From contig JAQXAR010000046.1 of NCBI GenBank assembly GCA_029252805.1, positions 1 through 48,210 on the forward strand: DNA of 48,210 bases, written 5' to 3'. The translations under genes and the position numbers were made by a program. Source of the stretch: Rickettsiales bacterium (GTDB taxonomy: Bacteria > Pseudomonadota > Alphaproteobacteria > Rickettsiales > JALZUV01). Positions 26,736 through 35,463 of this stretch are shown here, piece after piece (positions within the stretch are counted from its first letter, which is position 1; every line of letters starts with the position of its first letter). Under the pieces are notes generated by a model that saw nothing but the letters and a program-made list of their open reading frames with translations, made no database searches and was not told where the DNA came from.

Positions 26736-27380
26736 ATGAAAAAGACGGCACTATTTGGATCACTTTTAATGGCAACCACTCTGTTTACTGGCGTGGCTCA
26801 GGCAGACTCACTCGCTAACGCGGATAGATGGGCGAAAGAGCGCTTTATGCTTCGAGGTCGGGTGATTGGAGTCGTTCCACAAGAGGATAGTTCCACCAAT
26901 ATTGGCGGTCATGTCACTGCCGATGCTGCAATAGTGCCAGAACTGGACCTGACATACTTCTTCACTGATCATATTTCCGCAGAGCTTATTGCTGCCATCA
27001 CCCCGCATGATATGGGCGCAAAAAACACCTCACTCGGCAATCTAAGTTTGGGTGACGTATGGTTATTGCCTCCGACACTAACCGCACAATACCACTTTAA
27101 CCCACATGGCGAGATACGCCCTTATGCCGGTGCTGGCTTGGGTTATATTATGTATTTTGATGAGACCCCTGGCGCAGTGACTAACATCAAGTATGATGAC
27201 GGCATTGCTTATGTGCTGCAAGCAGGAGTCGATATCCCCGTCGATGAACATTGGGCCGTGAACCTAGACGTGAAAAAACTTTTCCACAATGTAGATGTCA
27301 CCATTAATGGCGGTGCGGTTACCGCAGATGTCGACCTTGACCCTTGGATTATTGGTGCGGGTGTAGGATATCGCTTCTAG
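26736..27380 (+). CDS. ompW: OmpW-family outer membrane protein
   Basis: An eight-stranded outer-membrane beta-barrel thought to pass small hydrophobic molecules. The signal peptide MKKTALFGSLLMATTLFTGV ends at AQA. GRVIGVVPQEDSS, ELDLTYFFTDHISAELIAA, PTLTAQYHF and PYAGAGLGY are typical of the family, and the last residue is Phe, the usual barrel end signal. AGGAG lies eight bases before the ATG at 26736; a TTG one codon earlier is less likely. OmpW is under FNR control in enteric bacteria, in line with the anaerobox here. Confidence 0.93.
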   Translation: MKKTALFGSLLMATTLFTGVAQADSLANADRWAKERFMLRGRVIGVVPQEDSSTNIGGHVTADAAIVPELDLTYFFTDHISAELIAAITPHDMGAKNTSLGNLSLGDVWLLPPTLTAQYHFNPHGEIRPYAGAGLGYIMYFDETPGAVTNIKYDDGIAYVLQAGVDIPVDEHWAVNLDVKKLFHNVDVTINGGAVTADVDLDPWIIGAGVGYRF

Positions 27381-27508
27381 TGAGTAGTTTTGCAAAGAAA
27401 ATGGGGAAGCATTCCTTTGCGGCCTGGGTTATTTACCAGACGATCAAAGGAACGCTGACCACCACCTTCATCTGGGCACCAGCGCTTTACTATTATTTCA
27501 GCGGATAA
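27380..27508 (+). CDS. Possible 42-residue membrane protein coupled to ompW
   Basis: A short frame starts at a GTG that shares the last base of the ompW stop codon (TAGTG). Translation gives MSSFAKKMGKHSFAAWVIYQ followed by TIKGTLTTTFIWAPALYYYF and SG. A basic N-terminus and a hydrophobic, aromatic C-terminal half suggest one membrane segment. An ATG at 27401 would give 35 residues. The frame fills the gap between ompW and the DUF465 gene. I do not recognise it. Coupling and composition support a real small protein. Confidence 0.55.
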   Translation: MSSFAKKMGKHSFAAWVIYQTIKGTLTTTFIWAPALYYYFSG

Positions 27509-27554
27509 AAAACAACATGCCCTTAGTCTAACCCAAACTTAAAAAGAGAGTACC

Positions 27555-27782
27555 ATGAGTCATACACCCCACGAATTAGCCGATGAGTTTCCAAAACAGG
27601 CCGATAAAATTCATGAACTAAAAAGCAATAACACACATTTCTCCAAATTAGCCGATGATCACCATACCTTAAATCGTGAAATTCACCGTATCGAGACTAA
27701 CATTGAACCTGCAAGCGATGAAGTGCTTGAGAATCTCAAGAAAAAACGATTGGCTATTTTAGATGAAGTCACGAGTTTTTAA
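27555..27782 (+). CDS. DUF465 (YdcH-type) small protein
   Basis: A 75-residue, all-helical, charged protein matching the YdcH/DUF465 family: HELADEFPKQADKIHELK, FSKLADDHHTLNREIHRIE, and the end LKKKRLAILDEV. The predicted fold is a helical hairpin or coiled coil; the function is unknown. AGAGAG precedes the ATG. It lies just after ompW and the 42-residue ORF and may share their transcript. Confidence 0.82.
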   Translation: MSHTPHELADEFPKQADKIHELKSNNTHFSKLADDHHTLNREIHRIETNIEPASDEVLENLKKKRLAILDEVTSF

Positions 27783-27863
27783 ACTCATAGCCCCAGATAT
27801 CTAAAACACTCGGCGACACATGCCGACAGGTGATTTCAACTTAGTATATAACCCTTACCATTC

Positions 27864-27887
27864 TAGCGCCGCTATTAAGCGGCGCTA
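27864..27887. repeat. Perfect 10-bp hairpin in the 27783-27998 gap
   Basis: TAGCGCCGCT and AGCGGCGCTA form a perfect stem around ATTA. No T run follows on either strand, so it is not a standard terminator. The gap otherwise holds a 40-odd codon hydrophobic open frame (27850-27975) with no usable start codon, possibly a remnant. The hairpin lies between convergent units. Confidence 0.45.
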
Positions 27888-27998
27888 CCGGGGCCGCGAG
27901 CGCAGCACTTATCGCGAACCTGTTTCTACCCATCACCCCAGTACTATGTTGCGTAATGAGTCAGGCGAATAGCTAAATGATTTTTTCCGTATGCCAAA

Positions 27999-29684
27999 TC
28001 ACACATAATAGACCACAATATAACCGGCTAATAACACGGCTATCCAAGTGGCAGTCGCACCAATGGTCCATGATCTAGAAAGTTGTTTATCAAAGCCTGA
28101 AAAGCTTTCTTTCTGACGTAGGGCGGCGCTGAGTAGAGAGTTCAATCCACGCGGGATGACCAAAGCGACATTCAGCATTCCCTCAGCGACTTTTACAATT
28201 TTTCCCAAGAATGGCCTTCTCCAGAACCAGTCGAAATCGAGTGTGATCGTTACGGTACGTCGCATCATAGGCAGCAGTAAGAAGAAAGCTAAACCTGAAA
28301 ATAGCAGCAATTGCAGATAATAAAGCACCTTGCCCGGCTTATAAGCCTCATACTCAACCGGATAAGGTAACATCGCATAGAGCCACTGTGGGAAGCCCCC
28401 TAACAAAATGCAAATAGCGGCAAAAATAACCATGGCCGCCGACATATTCCAAGGCGCTTCCTTTGGCCGAAGCCCGGAATCGCGATTAAAGAACACAAAC
28501 CAAGGAAACTTAATCCCAGCATGAAGAAACACCCCAGCAGAGGCTGCTGCAAGCAAGAAATACACTGCAATAAGTCCCTCTGAAACTGCGGCCTCAGAAA
28601 TAAGTGTTTTGGTCGTAAAGCCAGAAGTCAGCGGAAAGCTCGAGATCGCCAAGGCACCAATAATACCGCAAATACAGGTTAGTGGCATGGTTCTAAACAG
28701 CCCCCCTAAATCGGTACATCGACGCATACCTGTACGATATAACACCGCACCCGCACTCATGAATAATAGTCCTTTATAAACAATATGCGCAAAGGCATGA
28801 GCGGCGGCACCATTGAGAGCCATCTCGGTACCAATACCAACCGCGCAGACCATAAAGCCTACCTGATTGATAATAGAATAGGCAAGAATGCGCCGCGCGT
28901 CATTTTCTAAAAGCGCATAAATAATGCCATAAAAAACCATGTAGAGGCCGATACCAATCAGAATCGGCTCCCCCGGGAATAACAGAATAAGCATCAATAC
29001 GGCAGTTTTGGTGGTGAATGCAGATAAGAAGACTGCCCCCGTCGGACTAGATTCAGGATAGGCATCTGCAAGCCATGACGAGACGGGCGGCGCCGCCGTA
29101 TTAATTAAGATACCAATCAGAATCATCCAGGTGCCAAAGTCGGTCGCACGCATGGCTTGGATATCAACCGAACCCGTCTGGATAGCAACGCTCGCAATAC
29201 CAACCATCAGAATCACCCCTCCCAGCAGATGCATCACCGCATAGCGCAGCCCTGCCTTTTGAGCGGATGGCGTTCCGCCGCACCACACAATGATGGTCGA
29301 TCCCACGGCCATGACTTCCCAAAAAACAAAGAGAGTGATCAAATCACCGGCAAAGGCGGCACCAATCGCCGCCCCGGCATAAACGAACGCGGCAGCCAAT
29401 TCCTGCGTGCGGGCGTGTCGAAATGCAAAAAGTGCACCCACAAAAACGGCAATCGCAAAGGCAGAGGCAAAGACACGCCTAAACTCCCCGCCCTCAACCG
29501 GCTCCAGAGTGTAATCGAGAAAACTTAACGTTCCCGCCACACCATTGGGAATTTGCCAAATGGCCCAAAGCGTCAGCAATGGCAATAGCAATACAAAAGC
29601 CGCCTGCAGGCTCCCTCGTGTCAGCCCCACAAAAAGCGCCCCTAGAATAAGGATCAATCCAGGTGAGAAAAGCTCAATCATCAT
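27999..29684 (-). CDS. Mrp-type antiporter D subunit, third paralogue
   Basis: A 561-residue polytopic membrane protein of the proton-pumping NuoL/M/N and MrpA/D superfamily. The membrane Glu of helix 5 is present in LFVFWEVMAVGS. The helix-8 lysine is present in SAFTTKTAVL. The helix-7 lysine seen in the other two D proteins is replaced by Asn in ILINTAAPPVSSWLADAYPE. It is the last gene of the operon and has a longer C-terminus than its paralogues. It overlaps the 84-residue gene by eleven bases. Family assignment is firm; ion specificity is not. Confidence 0.88.
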   Translation of the reverse strand: MMIELFSPGLILILGALFVGLTRGSLQAAFVLLLPLLTLWAIWQIPNGVAGTLSFLDYTLEPVEGGEFRRVFASAFAIAVFVGALFAFRHARTQELAAAFVYAGAAIGAAFAGDLITLFVFWEVMAVGSTIIVWCGGTPSAQKAGLRYAVMHLLGGVILMVGIASVAIQTGSVDIQAMRATDFGTWMILIGILINTAAPPVSSWLADAYPESSPTGAVFLSAFTTKTAVLMLILLFPGEPILIGIGLYMVFYGIIYALLENDARRILAYSIINQVGFMVCAVGIGTEMALNGAAAHAFAHIVYKGLLFMSAGAVLYRTGMRRCTDLGGLFRTMPLTCICGIIGALAISSFPLTSGFTTKTLISEAAVSEGLIAVYFLLAAASAGVFLHAGIKFPWFVFFNRDSGLRPKEAPWNMSAAMVIFAAICILLGGFPQWLYAMLPYPVEYEAYKPGKVLYYLQLLLFSGLAFFLLLPMMRRTVTITLDFDWFWRRPFLGKIVKVAEGMLNVALVIPRGLNSLLSAALRQKESFSGFDKQLSRSWTIGATATWIAVLLAGYIVVYYV

Positions 29685-29928
29685 AATAATCTTCCTTACG
29701 CTTCAAGAATCGCCCAAGAAATTTTGCCACTAGCACCATCGCCACACAGCACAAAAACCCGAAAATAGCAGCAAAGGCGAATAAGTTATCAACTTCAAAC
29801 CGCCCTTTCACATCAATAAAAAGTTGAGCTCCAATGGTTAAGCCAAGGATAATCACACCGATAATGGCCGCCCAGCGAATTGTGGTGGGGCGCACCATCC
29901 AGTGGTTAGCGGGTTTCATTTCAGTCAT
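29674..29928 (-). CDS. Small two-helix membrane protein of the Mrp operon (84 residues)
   Basis: Two hydrophobic segments (about residues 18-36 and 48-66) flank the loop IDVKGRFEVDNLFAF. The C-terminus is basic then acidic (GRFLKRKEDYYDD). I cannot match it to a named Mrp subunit. It overlaps the D genes on both sides by 4 and 11 bases, so it is a translationally coupled part of the operon and is probably an accessory subunit. Confidence 0.75.
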   Translation of the reverse strand: MTEMKPANHWMVRPTTIRWAAIIGVIILGLTIGAQLFIDVKGRFEVDNLFAFAAIFGFLCCVAMVLVAKFLGRFLKRKEDYYDD

Positions 29929-31394
29929 TGTGAGCTCCCAGCAATCTGTACTGCCAAATCGAGTACAGGTTGGTTATATAAAAAGAATGCCAGCGTCAGC
30001 GTCGCAGTGATCATCAGCGCAATCACTATCGGCAGCGGCGCCTCACCATGATCAATTCTTGGCGCTGTTTTCTCAGTCTGGAACCATGCCATATACAGGA
30101 TCGGTAGAAAGTATACTGCGTTCAATAGCGTACTGACAATAATCGTGAAAATTGCAATATAGCTATCCGCCTGCAGCGCACCCAATAACAAATACCATTT
30201 CGAAACAAACCCAGCTGTCATAGGAATACCAATCATGCTGAGCGCACCAATGGTAAAGGCCGTCATCGTCCAAGGCATACGCCTTCCAATCCCTCGAAGC
30301 TGGCCAAGTTCGGTTTTTCGGCATGCAATATAGATACTGCCCGCAGCAAAAAAGAGAGTAATTTTACCGAACCCATGCGCAACAATATGCAGCGCAGCTG
30401 CCATTTCAGACAGGGGTTGAAAAATAGCGATCGCTAGCACCACATAGGAAAGTTGGGCAATAGTCGAATAAGCAAGCATACGCTTGAGATTCGTCTGCTT
30501 CATCGCGACCACACTCGCCGCGATAATGGTAAAGGCCGCGATATAAAGCAACCAATCTGCACTCGGTTGGGATGCTAAAAATTCAGTGCCAAAAATATAA
30601 ATGATAACTTTACTAATCGTAAACACGCCCGCCTTAACAACAGCAACAGCATGGAGCAAGGCACTGACCGGCGTCGGTGCCACCATCGCGGCTGGCAACC
30701 AGCGATGAACAGGCATCACCGCCGCTTTACCCACACCGAAAACATAGAGCGCTAACAACACGCCCACAACAGGCCCTGTGATATGCCCTTCCATGATACC
30801 ACCTGGGGTAAACTCAAGCGTGCCTGTCAAATGATAGGTCCATAGGATGGCTGGCAGCAACAGCCCGATCGACGTGCCAACGAGGATACCGAAATAAACG
30901 CGCGCAGACTTCACCGTCGCCGGATCGCCTTTATGCGCCACTAACGGATAGGTGGAGAAGGTCAATATCTCATAAAATAGCAGTAAGGTGAGCAGGTTAC
31001 TCGAAAAAGCAATCCCCATCACCGCTGAAAGCGCAATGGCAAAACACACATAAAACCGAGTCTGGTGGCGCTCCTTATTGCCGCGCATATATCCGATCGA
31101 ATAGACCGAATTCACCACCCACAATAACGATGCTAATAGGGCAAATATCATCCCCAACGGTTCGATATGGAAGGCAATCGAAAGACCGGGTAGTAACTCC
31201 GTTAACTCAAAAGAAGGACGCCCTCCTCCAAGAACTACAGGTAACAGGTTCCATACGATGAGCATCAAGCCCACTGCAGTGGCCAGCGTTATCGATTCAC
31301 GTAAATTAGGGCGCGCTTGTCCGGCAAAGGCGATACCCAATGCTCCAAGCAGCGGCAGCGCTAGCGCAAATATAATAGAGAGATCAGAACTCAT
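29925..31394 (-). CDS. mrpD: Mrp-type antiporter D subunit, second paralogue
   Basis: 489 residues, about fourteen membrane helices. The conserved Glu is in LLLFYEILTFSTYPLV. The helix-7 and helix-8 lysines are in GVGKAAVMPVHRWLP and AVAVVKAGVF, and LKRMLAYSTIAQLSY matches the later family motif. These residues form the proton path in this superfamily. Start and stop each overlap neighbours by four bases. Confidence 0.9.
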   Translation of the reverse strand: MSSDLSIIFALALPLLGALGIAFAGQARPNLRESITLATAVGLMLIVWNLLPVVLGGGRPSFELTELLPGLSIAFHIEPLGMIFALLASLLWVVNSVYSIGYMRGNKERHQTRFYVCFAIALSAVMGIAFSSNLLTLLLFYEILTFSTYPLVAHKGDPATVKSARVYFGILVGTSIGLLLPAILWTYHLTGTLEFTPGGIMEGHITGPVVGVLLALYVFGVGKAAVMPVHRWLPAAMVAPTPVSALLHAVAVVKAGVFTISKVIIYIFGTEFLASQPSADWLLYIAAFTIIAASVVAMKQTNLKRMLAYSTIAQLSYVVLAIAIFQPLSEMAAALHIVAHGFGKITLFFAAGSIYIACRKTELGQLRGIGRRMPWTMTAFTIGALSMIGIPMTAGFVSKWYLLLGALQADSYIAIFTIIVSTLLNAVYFLPILYMAWFQTEKTAPRIDHGEAPLPIVIALMITATLTLAFFLYNQPVLDLAVQIAGSSQ

Positions 31395-32905
31395 TGCAGT
31401 GGCTCCAATAATGTTTTTGCGGCGTCCCCTGAGAGTGAGAGCGGTAAGGAAGGATCAAGGCCGAAATAGAAGTTCAGCAGCACCGCAGCCCAAGTGATCA
31501 CGAGCATCCAAAACGGAGCTTCTCCCATCTTCACAACCGTGGTGGCACTCGCGCCCGCTTCCGAGGCTTCTTGATTGCCAAAATAGGTAGCTTCAATCAC
31601 TCGCCAGATATAAATGACCGCCATCAGAGAGCTGACGAGAATAACAACAATTAATCCTTTGCCCAAAGCGCCTTCATCCAAAGCCGCAGAAATCAAATAC
31701 CACTTACTGATAAAACCAGCCGTCCCGGGAATGCCGATTAAACTAAGCCCTGCACAAGCGAAGGCCGCCATGGTCCAGGGCATCGAACGCGCCGCACCAC
31801 GAATATTTTCTAACCTTAGTTCGGCAAAGCGAGTGGCAAGACAAGCGACCGCAAGGAACAACGCGCCCTTCGCTAGCGCGTGATTAAAGATATGTAAGAT
31901 TCCGGCATTCAACCCGGCATAGGTCACAAAACTCGCGCCTAGCATGATATACCCGATCTGCGCGATTGATGAATAGGCCAGCAGCCGTTTCAAATTACGC
32001 TCATAAATGGCGATACTTGAAGCCACCAAAATAGCAAGCACAGCCAGCGGCATCAGGAACCCTGTGAACTGAATTTCGTGACCTATAAGATTCGGCTGGA
32101 ACACAAGAAAGTCAAATTGCAAAAGGACAAACATCGCGACTTTGGTAGAGCATGTAGCCAAAAACGCAGTCACCATATGCGGAGCGTAGGTATAGCTATT
32201 GGGGAGCCAAGCATGTAAGGGGAATAAAGCCGCCTTGATAGCAAGGCCCACGGTAATGAAACCAGCCGCCGCCAACACCGGTCTAACTTCGGCCACATCC
32301 TGAATTCGTACCGCCATATCCGCCAAATTGAGCGTGCCCGTCATCATATAAATAAGCCCGACACCAATCAGATAAAAGGTCGCGCCTATCGTTCCAATGA
32401 TCAGGTATTTGAAGGCGGAAGTCAGGGCTCTGCGATCCGAACCAGCAGCAAGCAATGCATAAGTCGCCAGTGACGTAATTTCCATAAATACAAAAATATT
32501 GAAAACATCACCCGCGACCAAAATACCCGACATACCGGTTAATGCAACCAACCAGACCGCATAGAAAGCGGGTTGACGGCCCTTATCAACCGTGGCTTCA
32601 ATACTGCGTTTCCCGGCAAGCAGCGCGAAGCTTGAGCCCCCCGTCGTGATCAACAACAACAAGGCACCAAAAGCACCAAGATTCAGTTCAATCCCGTAAG
32701 GCGCCAGCCATGAACCCATTGCATAAACGACCTCTTCACCCTGCAGGATGGAACCTGCAAGCGAAACTGCAATCGCAAATGCCATAAGGCTGGTCACGGT
32801 GGCCGCAGCCCAAGGCATCCCCGGAACGCGAACGAGCGCCACAATCGGAGCAGCAAGCATAGGCAGAACCACCTGTAAGGCGATAAGATGGGCTTCTAAG
32901 ATCAT
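31391..32905 (-). CDS. mrpD: Mrp-type antiporter D subunit, first paralogue
   Basis: 504 residues. VFMEITSLATYALLAAGSD has the conserved Glu, GLAIKAALFPLHAWLPNSY has the helix-7 lysine, and LKRLLAYSSIAQIGYIMLG is the next proton-path motif. It is the closest of the three D proteins to classical MrpD. It follows mrpC with a four-base overlap, the usual C-D order. Confidence 0.92.
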   Translation of the reverse strand: MILEAHLIALQVVLPMLAAPIVALVRVPGMPWAAATVTSLMAFAIAVSLAGSILQGEEVVYAMGSWLAPYGIELNLGAFGALLLLITTGGSSFALLAGKRSIEATVDKGRQPAFYAVWLVALTGMSGILVAGDVFNIFVFMEITSLATYALLAAGSDRRALTSAFKYLIIGTIGATFYLIGVGLIYMMTGTLNLADMAVRIQDVAEVRPVLAAAGFITVGLAIKAALFPLHAWLPNSYTYAPHMVTAFLATCSTKVAMFVLLQFDFLVFQPNLIGHEIQFTGFLMPLAVLAILVASSIAIYERNLKRLLAYSSIAQIGYIMLGASFVTYAGLNAGILHIFNHALAKGALFLAVACLATRFAELRLENIRGAARSMPWTMAAFACAGLSLIGIPGTAGFISKWYLISAALDEGALGKGLIVVILVSSLMAVIYIWRVIEATYFGNQEASEAGASATTVVKMGEAPFWMLVITWAAVLLNFYFGLDPSLPLSLSGDAAKTLLEPLQ

Positions 32906-33261
32906 GAGCGCTCACCAATCTCGATAATTTCATGTTCTTCAATCGTCCCGTAGGATTCCTTAATGCGAACAACAATCGCAAGGCCCATCGCCGTGGTCGA
33001 TATACCCACCACAATGGCCGTCAGAATAAGCACTTGGGGTAAGGGGTTCGAGAAAATTTGATCGGTGGCACCGGCCTCGATGATAGGGGCCGTTCCGCCT
33101 TCCACCTTGTTCATCGTAATATACAGCAAGAACACGGCGGATTGAAAAATAGACAAGCCAATCAATTTTTTAATCAAATTGCTTTTCACAATAACGGCAT
33201 AAAAGCCGATCATCAGCAGTATCGCGAACACCCAATAATTATAAAGTCCCAGAAATTCCAT
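32902..33261 (-). CDS. mrpC: MrpC, antiporter subunit C
   Basis: A 119-residue NuoK-like protein with three membrane helices: NYWVFAILLMIGFYAVIV, LIGLSIFQSAVFLLYI, and PQVLILTAIVVGISTTAMGLA. The TDQIFSNPLPQVLILTAIVV motif is characteristic of MnhC/MrpC. It shares one base with the stop of the upstream B gene. Confidence 0.93.
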   Translation of the reverse strand: MEFLGLYNYWVFAILLMIGFYAVIVKSNLIKKLIGLSIFQSAVFLLYITMNKVEGGTAPIIEAGATDQIFSNPLPQVLILTAIVVGISTTAMGLAIVVRIKESYGTIEEHEIIEIGERS

Positions 33262-34238
33262 TATTGCACCTCACGCGCAGCAAAGGCATGGAAAATGAAC
33301 AACAGCGCGCCACACACCGTAATCCCCACACCCGCTTCAATCAGTAAAATCCCCAAATGTTGCCCCGCAACGGGGTCTACCGCAAGGACAGAGTAATCAA
33401 GGAAGTTCCCACCCAAGAGAATCCCGAACAAGCCTACCGTGCCATATAGAAAAAGGCCGCCAGCCAGCATGCCTGTGATGACTCCTGCAGGTAGCACTTT
33501 CAACGCCTGCCCCTCGCCTTCTAATAACGCATATAGGATAAATGCCGCAGCGATGAGGGCACCGGCTTGGAAGCCGCCACCGGGACCAAAGTCGCCATGA
33601 AACTGAACATATAAGCCAAAAAGCACAATAAACGGAACCAACAACCGCCCAACCACACGAGGGATCAAATGACGCCGCAGCCCCGAGGTCGGCGAAATAG
33701 AACGGGCGGTCGATAAGGGCCCTAAAAGCAGCATAACACCCATAGCCGCCGTAAAGACGACCATGACCTCACCCAATGTATCATAGCCACGGAAACTGCC
33801 AAGCACCGCCGTTACCACGTTGGGAATATCCATGAGAGCTTGAGTGTTTTCCAGATACCAAGGCGCCACATGCTGATGCACAGGCGCTTCAGGGTCGCCA
33901 AGTTGTGGCTGATCAAGCGTCGCGTAGGTAAGCGTGAGCGTTACCGCGGTCACCACGATCAAAGGAAACCAACGGTTTCGTTTGATCGGATGCTCATTAT
34001 GGGACGTCAGCGCCAGTGCGCTGAGAAATAGCACCGTAGAAATACCCGCGCCAACCGCTGCTTCAGTCAAAGCAACATCTGCGGCATCGAGAATAAAGAA
34101 GTTCACGGACATGAGCAGGCTAAAAATTCCCATCAACATCACCGCCACAAACAAATTCGGTGTCCGCACAATTGCGATGGCGGTAATCACCAATAAGGTC
34201 AGCAAAAATATACTAAAGAGCAATAGCATCATCATCAA
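33261..34238 (-). CDS. mrpB: Fused MrpA C-terminal (DUF4040) and MrpB subunit
   Basis: 325 residues with two parts. The first, about 1-90, has DAADVALTEAAVGAGISTVLF, the signature of the DUF4040/MbhD domain found at the C-terminus of MrpA. The second, about 180-325, is the MnhB domain with VPFIVLFGLYVQFHGDFGPGGGFQAGALI. A linker contains the MbhE-like region (FRGYDTLGEVMVVFTAAMGVMLLL). There is no full-length MrpA in the cluster. The gene overlaps mrpG by four bases. Confidence 0.88.
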   Translation of the reverse strand: MMMMLLLFSIFLLTLLVITAIAIVRTPNLFVAVMLMGIFSLLMSVNFFILDAADVALTEAAVGAGISTVLFLSALALTSHNEHPIKRNRWFPLIVVTAVTLTLTYATLDQPQLGDPEAPVHQHVAPWYLENTQALMDIPNVVTAVLGSFRGYDTLGEVMVVFTAAMGVMLLLGPLSTARSISPTSGLRRHLIPRVVGRLLVPFIVLFGLYVQFHGDFGPGGGFQAGALIAAAFILYALLEGEGQALKVLPAGVITGMLAGGLFLYGTVGLFGILLGGNFLDYSVLAVDPVAGQHLGILLIEAGVGITVCGALLFIFHAFAAREVQ

Positions 34239-34564
34239 TCCTCCGACTCACCTTCAGCAGCGAGTGCTGAAAAAGGCTTAAGGCCCGATAACAGAGCCGT
34301 ATTCGCCAATGCATAAGAGGAAGTAGGCCCCGTCAGAAGCAAGAACACCAAAATCGCTACTAGCTTGATGGTCGCAAGCGTCAAACCTGCCTGCAGCATG
34401 ACTCCTGTCAAAATGAGAATGGTGCCCATGGCATCTGTCAGGCTGGCCGCATGCATACGTGTGTAAAGGTCTGGCAAGCGCAGTACGCCAATACCACCGA
34501 TTAAAATAAAGATTCCGCCTGCAGAGAGCAAAATCCAGCTTAGAATATCAATGGCGTGGATCAT
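34235..34564 (-). CDS. mrpG: MrpG, antiporter subunit G
   Basis: 109 residues, three membrane helices. GGIFILIGGIGVLRLPDLYTRMHAAS is the MnhG/PhaG signature, and ATIKLVAILVFLLLTGPTSSYALANTAL follows. It overlaps mrpF by four bases. Confidence 0.93.
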   Translation of the reverse strand: MIHAIDILSWILLSAGGIFILIGGIGVLRLPDLYTRMHAASLTDAMGTILILTGVMLQAGLTLATIKLVAILVFLLLTGPTSSYALANTALLSGLKPFSALAAEGESED

Positions 34565-34851
34565 GTTTCCACCTCTTCCGTCGGTCCATTTTCTTCTCGG
34601 CGGATTTGGGCATTCTGAAAGAACTCCAACACCGCAAGCACGCCGATAAAATTGATCAACGCGTAGGCCAGCGCTAAATCCAGAAAGTCCGGACGACCAT
34701 ATAAGAAGGCTAGAACAGATAAAAACAGCACGGTTTTAGTCCCGAACATGTTAACGGCAAGCACCCGATCATACATACTTGGTCCAGCAATGCCACGGAC
34801 AAGCGCTAAAGCCATTGTGATAAAAATTGCAATAGAAACAACAATATACAT
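34561..34851 (-). CDS. mrpF: MrpF, antiporter subunit F
   Basis: 96 residues, three membrane helices. ALALVRGIAGPSMYDRVLAVNMFGT and FLDLALAYALINFIGVLAVLEFF match MnhF/PhaF. The gene starts four bases after the mrpE stop. Confidence 0.93.
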   Translation of the reverse strand: MYIVVSIAIFITMALALVRGIAGPSMYDRVLAVNMFGTKTVLFLSVLAFLYGRPDFLDLALAYALINFIGVLAVLEFFQNAQIRREENGPTEEVET

Positions 34852-34855
34852 AGCG

Positions 34856-35341
34856 TCACCTTCCCACCAGAGTGTGTGCCCGGCGGCTCATTTCGCCCGC
34901 CAGAATCGCGGCGGCGGCGTCTTTCGTCAGGCAGTGAACCTTCATCTGCCCTTCCACAATATCCATCGTTACAGTGCCGGGCGTCAACGTGATGGCATTG
35001 CCCAAAATAGCCTGCCCCACCGGATCATCCGGAGTATCCTTAAGTTTCACAACAGTCGGGCTGATAGGCAAACTCGGGCTCAACACAATGCGTGATACAT
35101 CTAGACTCGAAATGACAATTTCCTTGAGCAACCATATCCAGTAGCGTGGGAGTCGCGGCCCTAAATGCAAGGAAAACACCCCTTTATCAAAAAAGCCGAT
35201 CCGGCTGGCCACAATAAGCACCAATACGCAAGAGAAAGCCCCTAGCCCAAGCAATAATGGCTTGTAAATGCCAGACCATAAAAGCCATGAGACAGCTAAC
35301 AATATTAGCAGGCCTAACATTTTTGGTAAATTACTCTTCAC
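34856..35341 (-). CDS. mrpE: MrpE, antiporter subunit E
   Basis: 161 residues. Two or three N-terminal membrane segments, then YWIWLLKEIVISSLDVSRIVLSP and LGNAITLTPGTVTMDI, the MnhE signature. The start is a GTG with GAGGG about six bases upstream. It is the first gene of a nine-gene operon of order E-F-G-(A/B)-C-D-D-84aa-D. Such complexes exchange sodium or potassium for protons and support pH and salt tolerance. Confidence 0.92.
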   Translation of the reverse strand: MKSNLPKMLGLLILLAVSWLLWSGIYKPLLLGLGAFSCVLVLIVASRIGFFDKGVFSLHLGPRLPRYWIWLLKEIVISSLDVSRIVLSPSLPISPTVVKLKDTPDDPVGQAILGNAITLTPGTVTMDIVEGQMKVHCLTKDAAAAILAGEMSRRAHTLVGR

Positions 35342-35410
35342 GTATCCCTCAAGTTTTTGACATCCAGTATCACCTCATCACATAAAATAGAGAGTGCAGA
35401 TATATCGTGC

Positions 35411-35426
35411 CAATCATTTATGATTG
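35411..35426. promoter_or_regulatory. Palindrome upstream of the decayed OxyR-like gene
   Basis: CAATCAT and ATGATTG are separated by two bases, an LysR-type T-N11-A style dyad. It lies 38 bases before the ATG of the OxyR-like remnant and between it and mrpE. It could be a surviving operator for that lost regulator or for the Mrp operon; this is inference. Confidence 0.35.
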
Positions 35427-35463
35427 TAGCTTGTGATCGCTCAAATCTATTACGAACATCATT

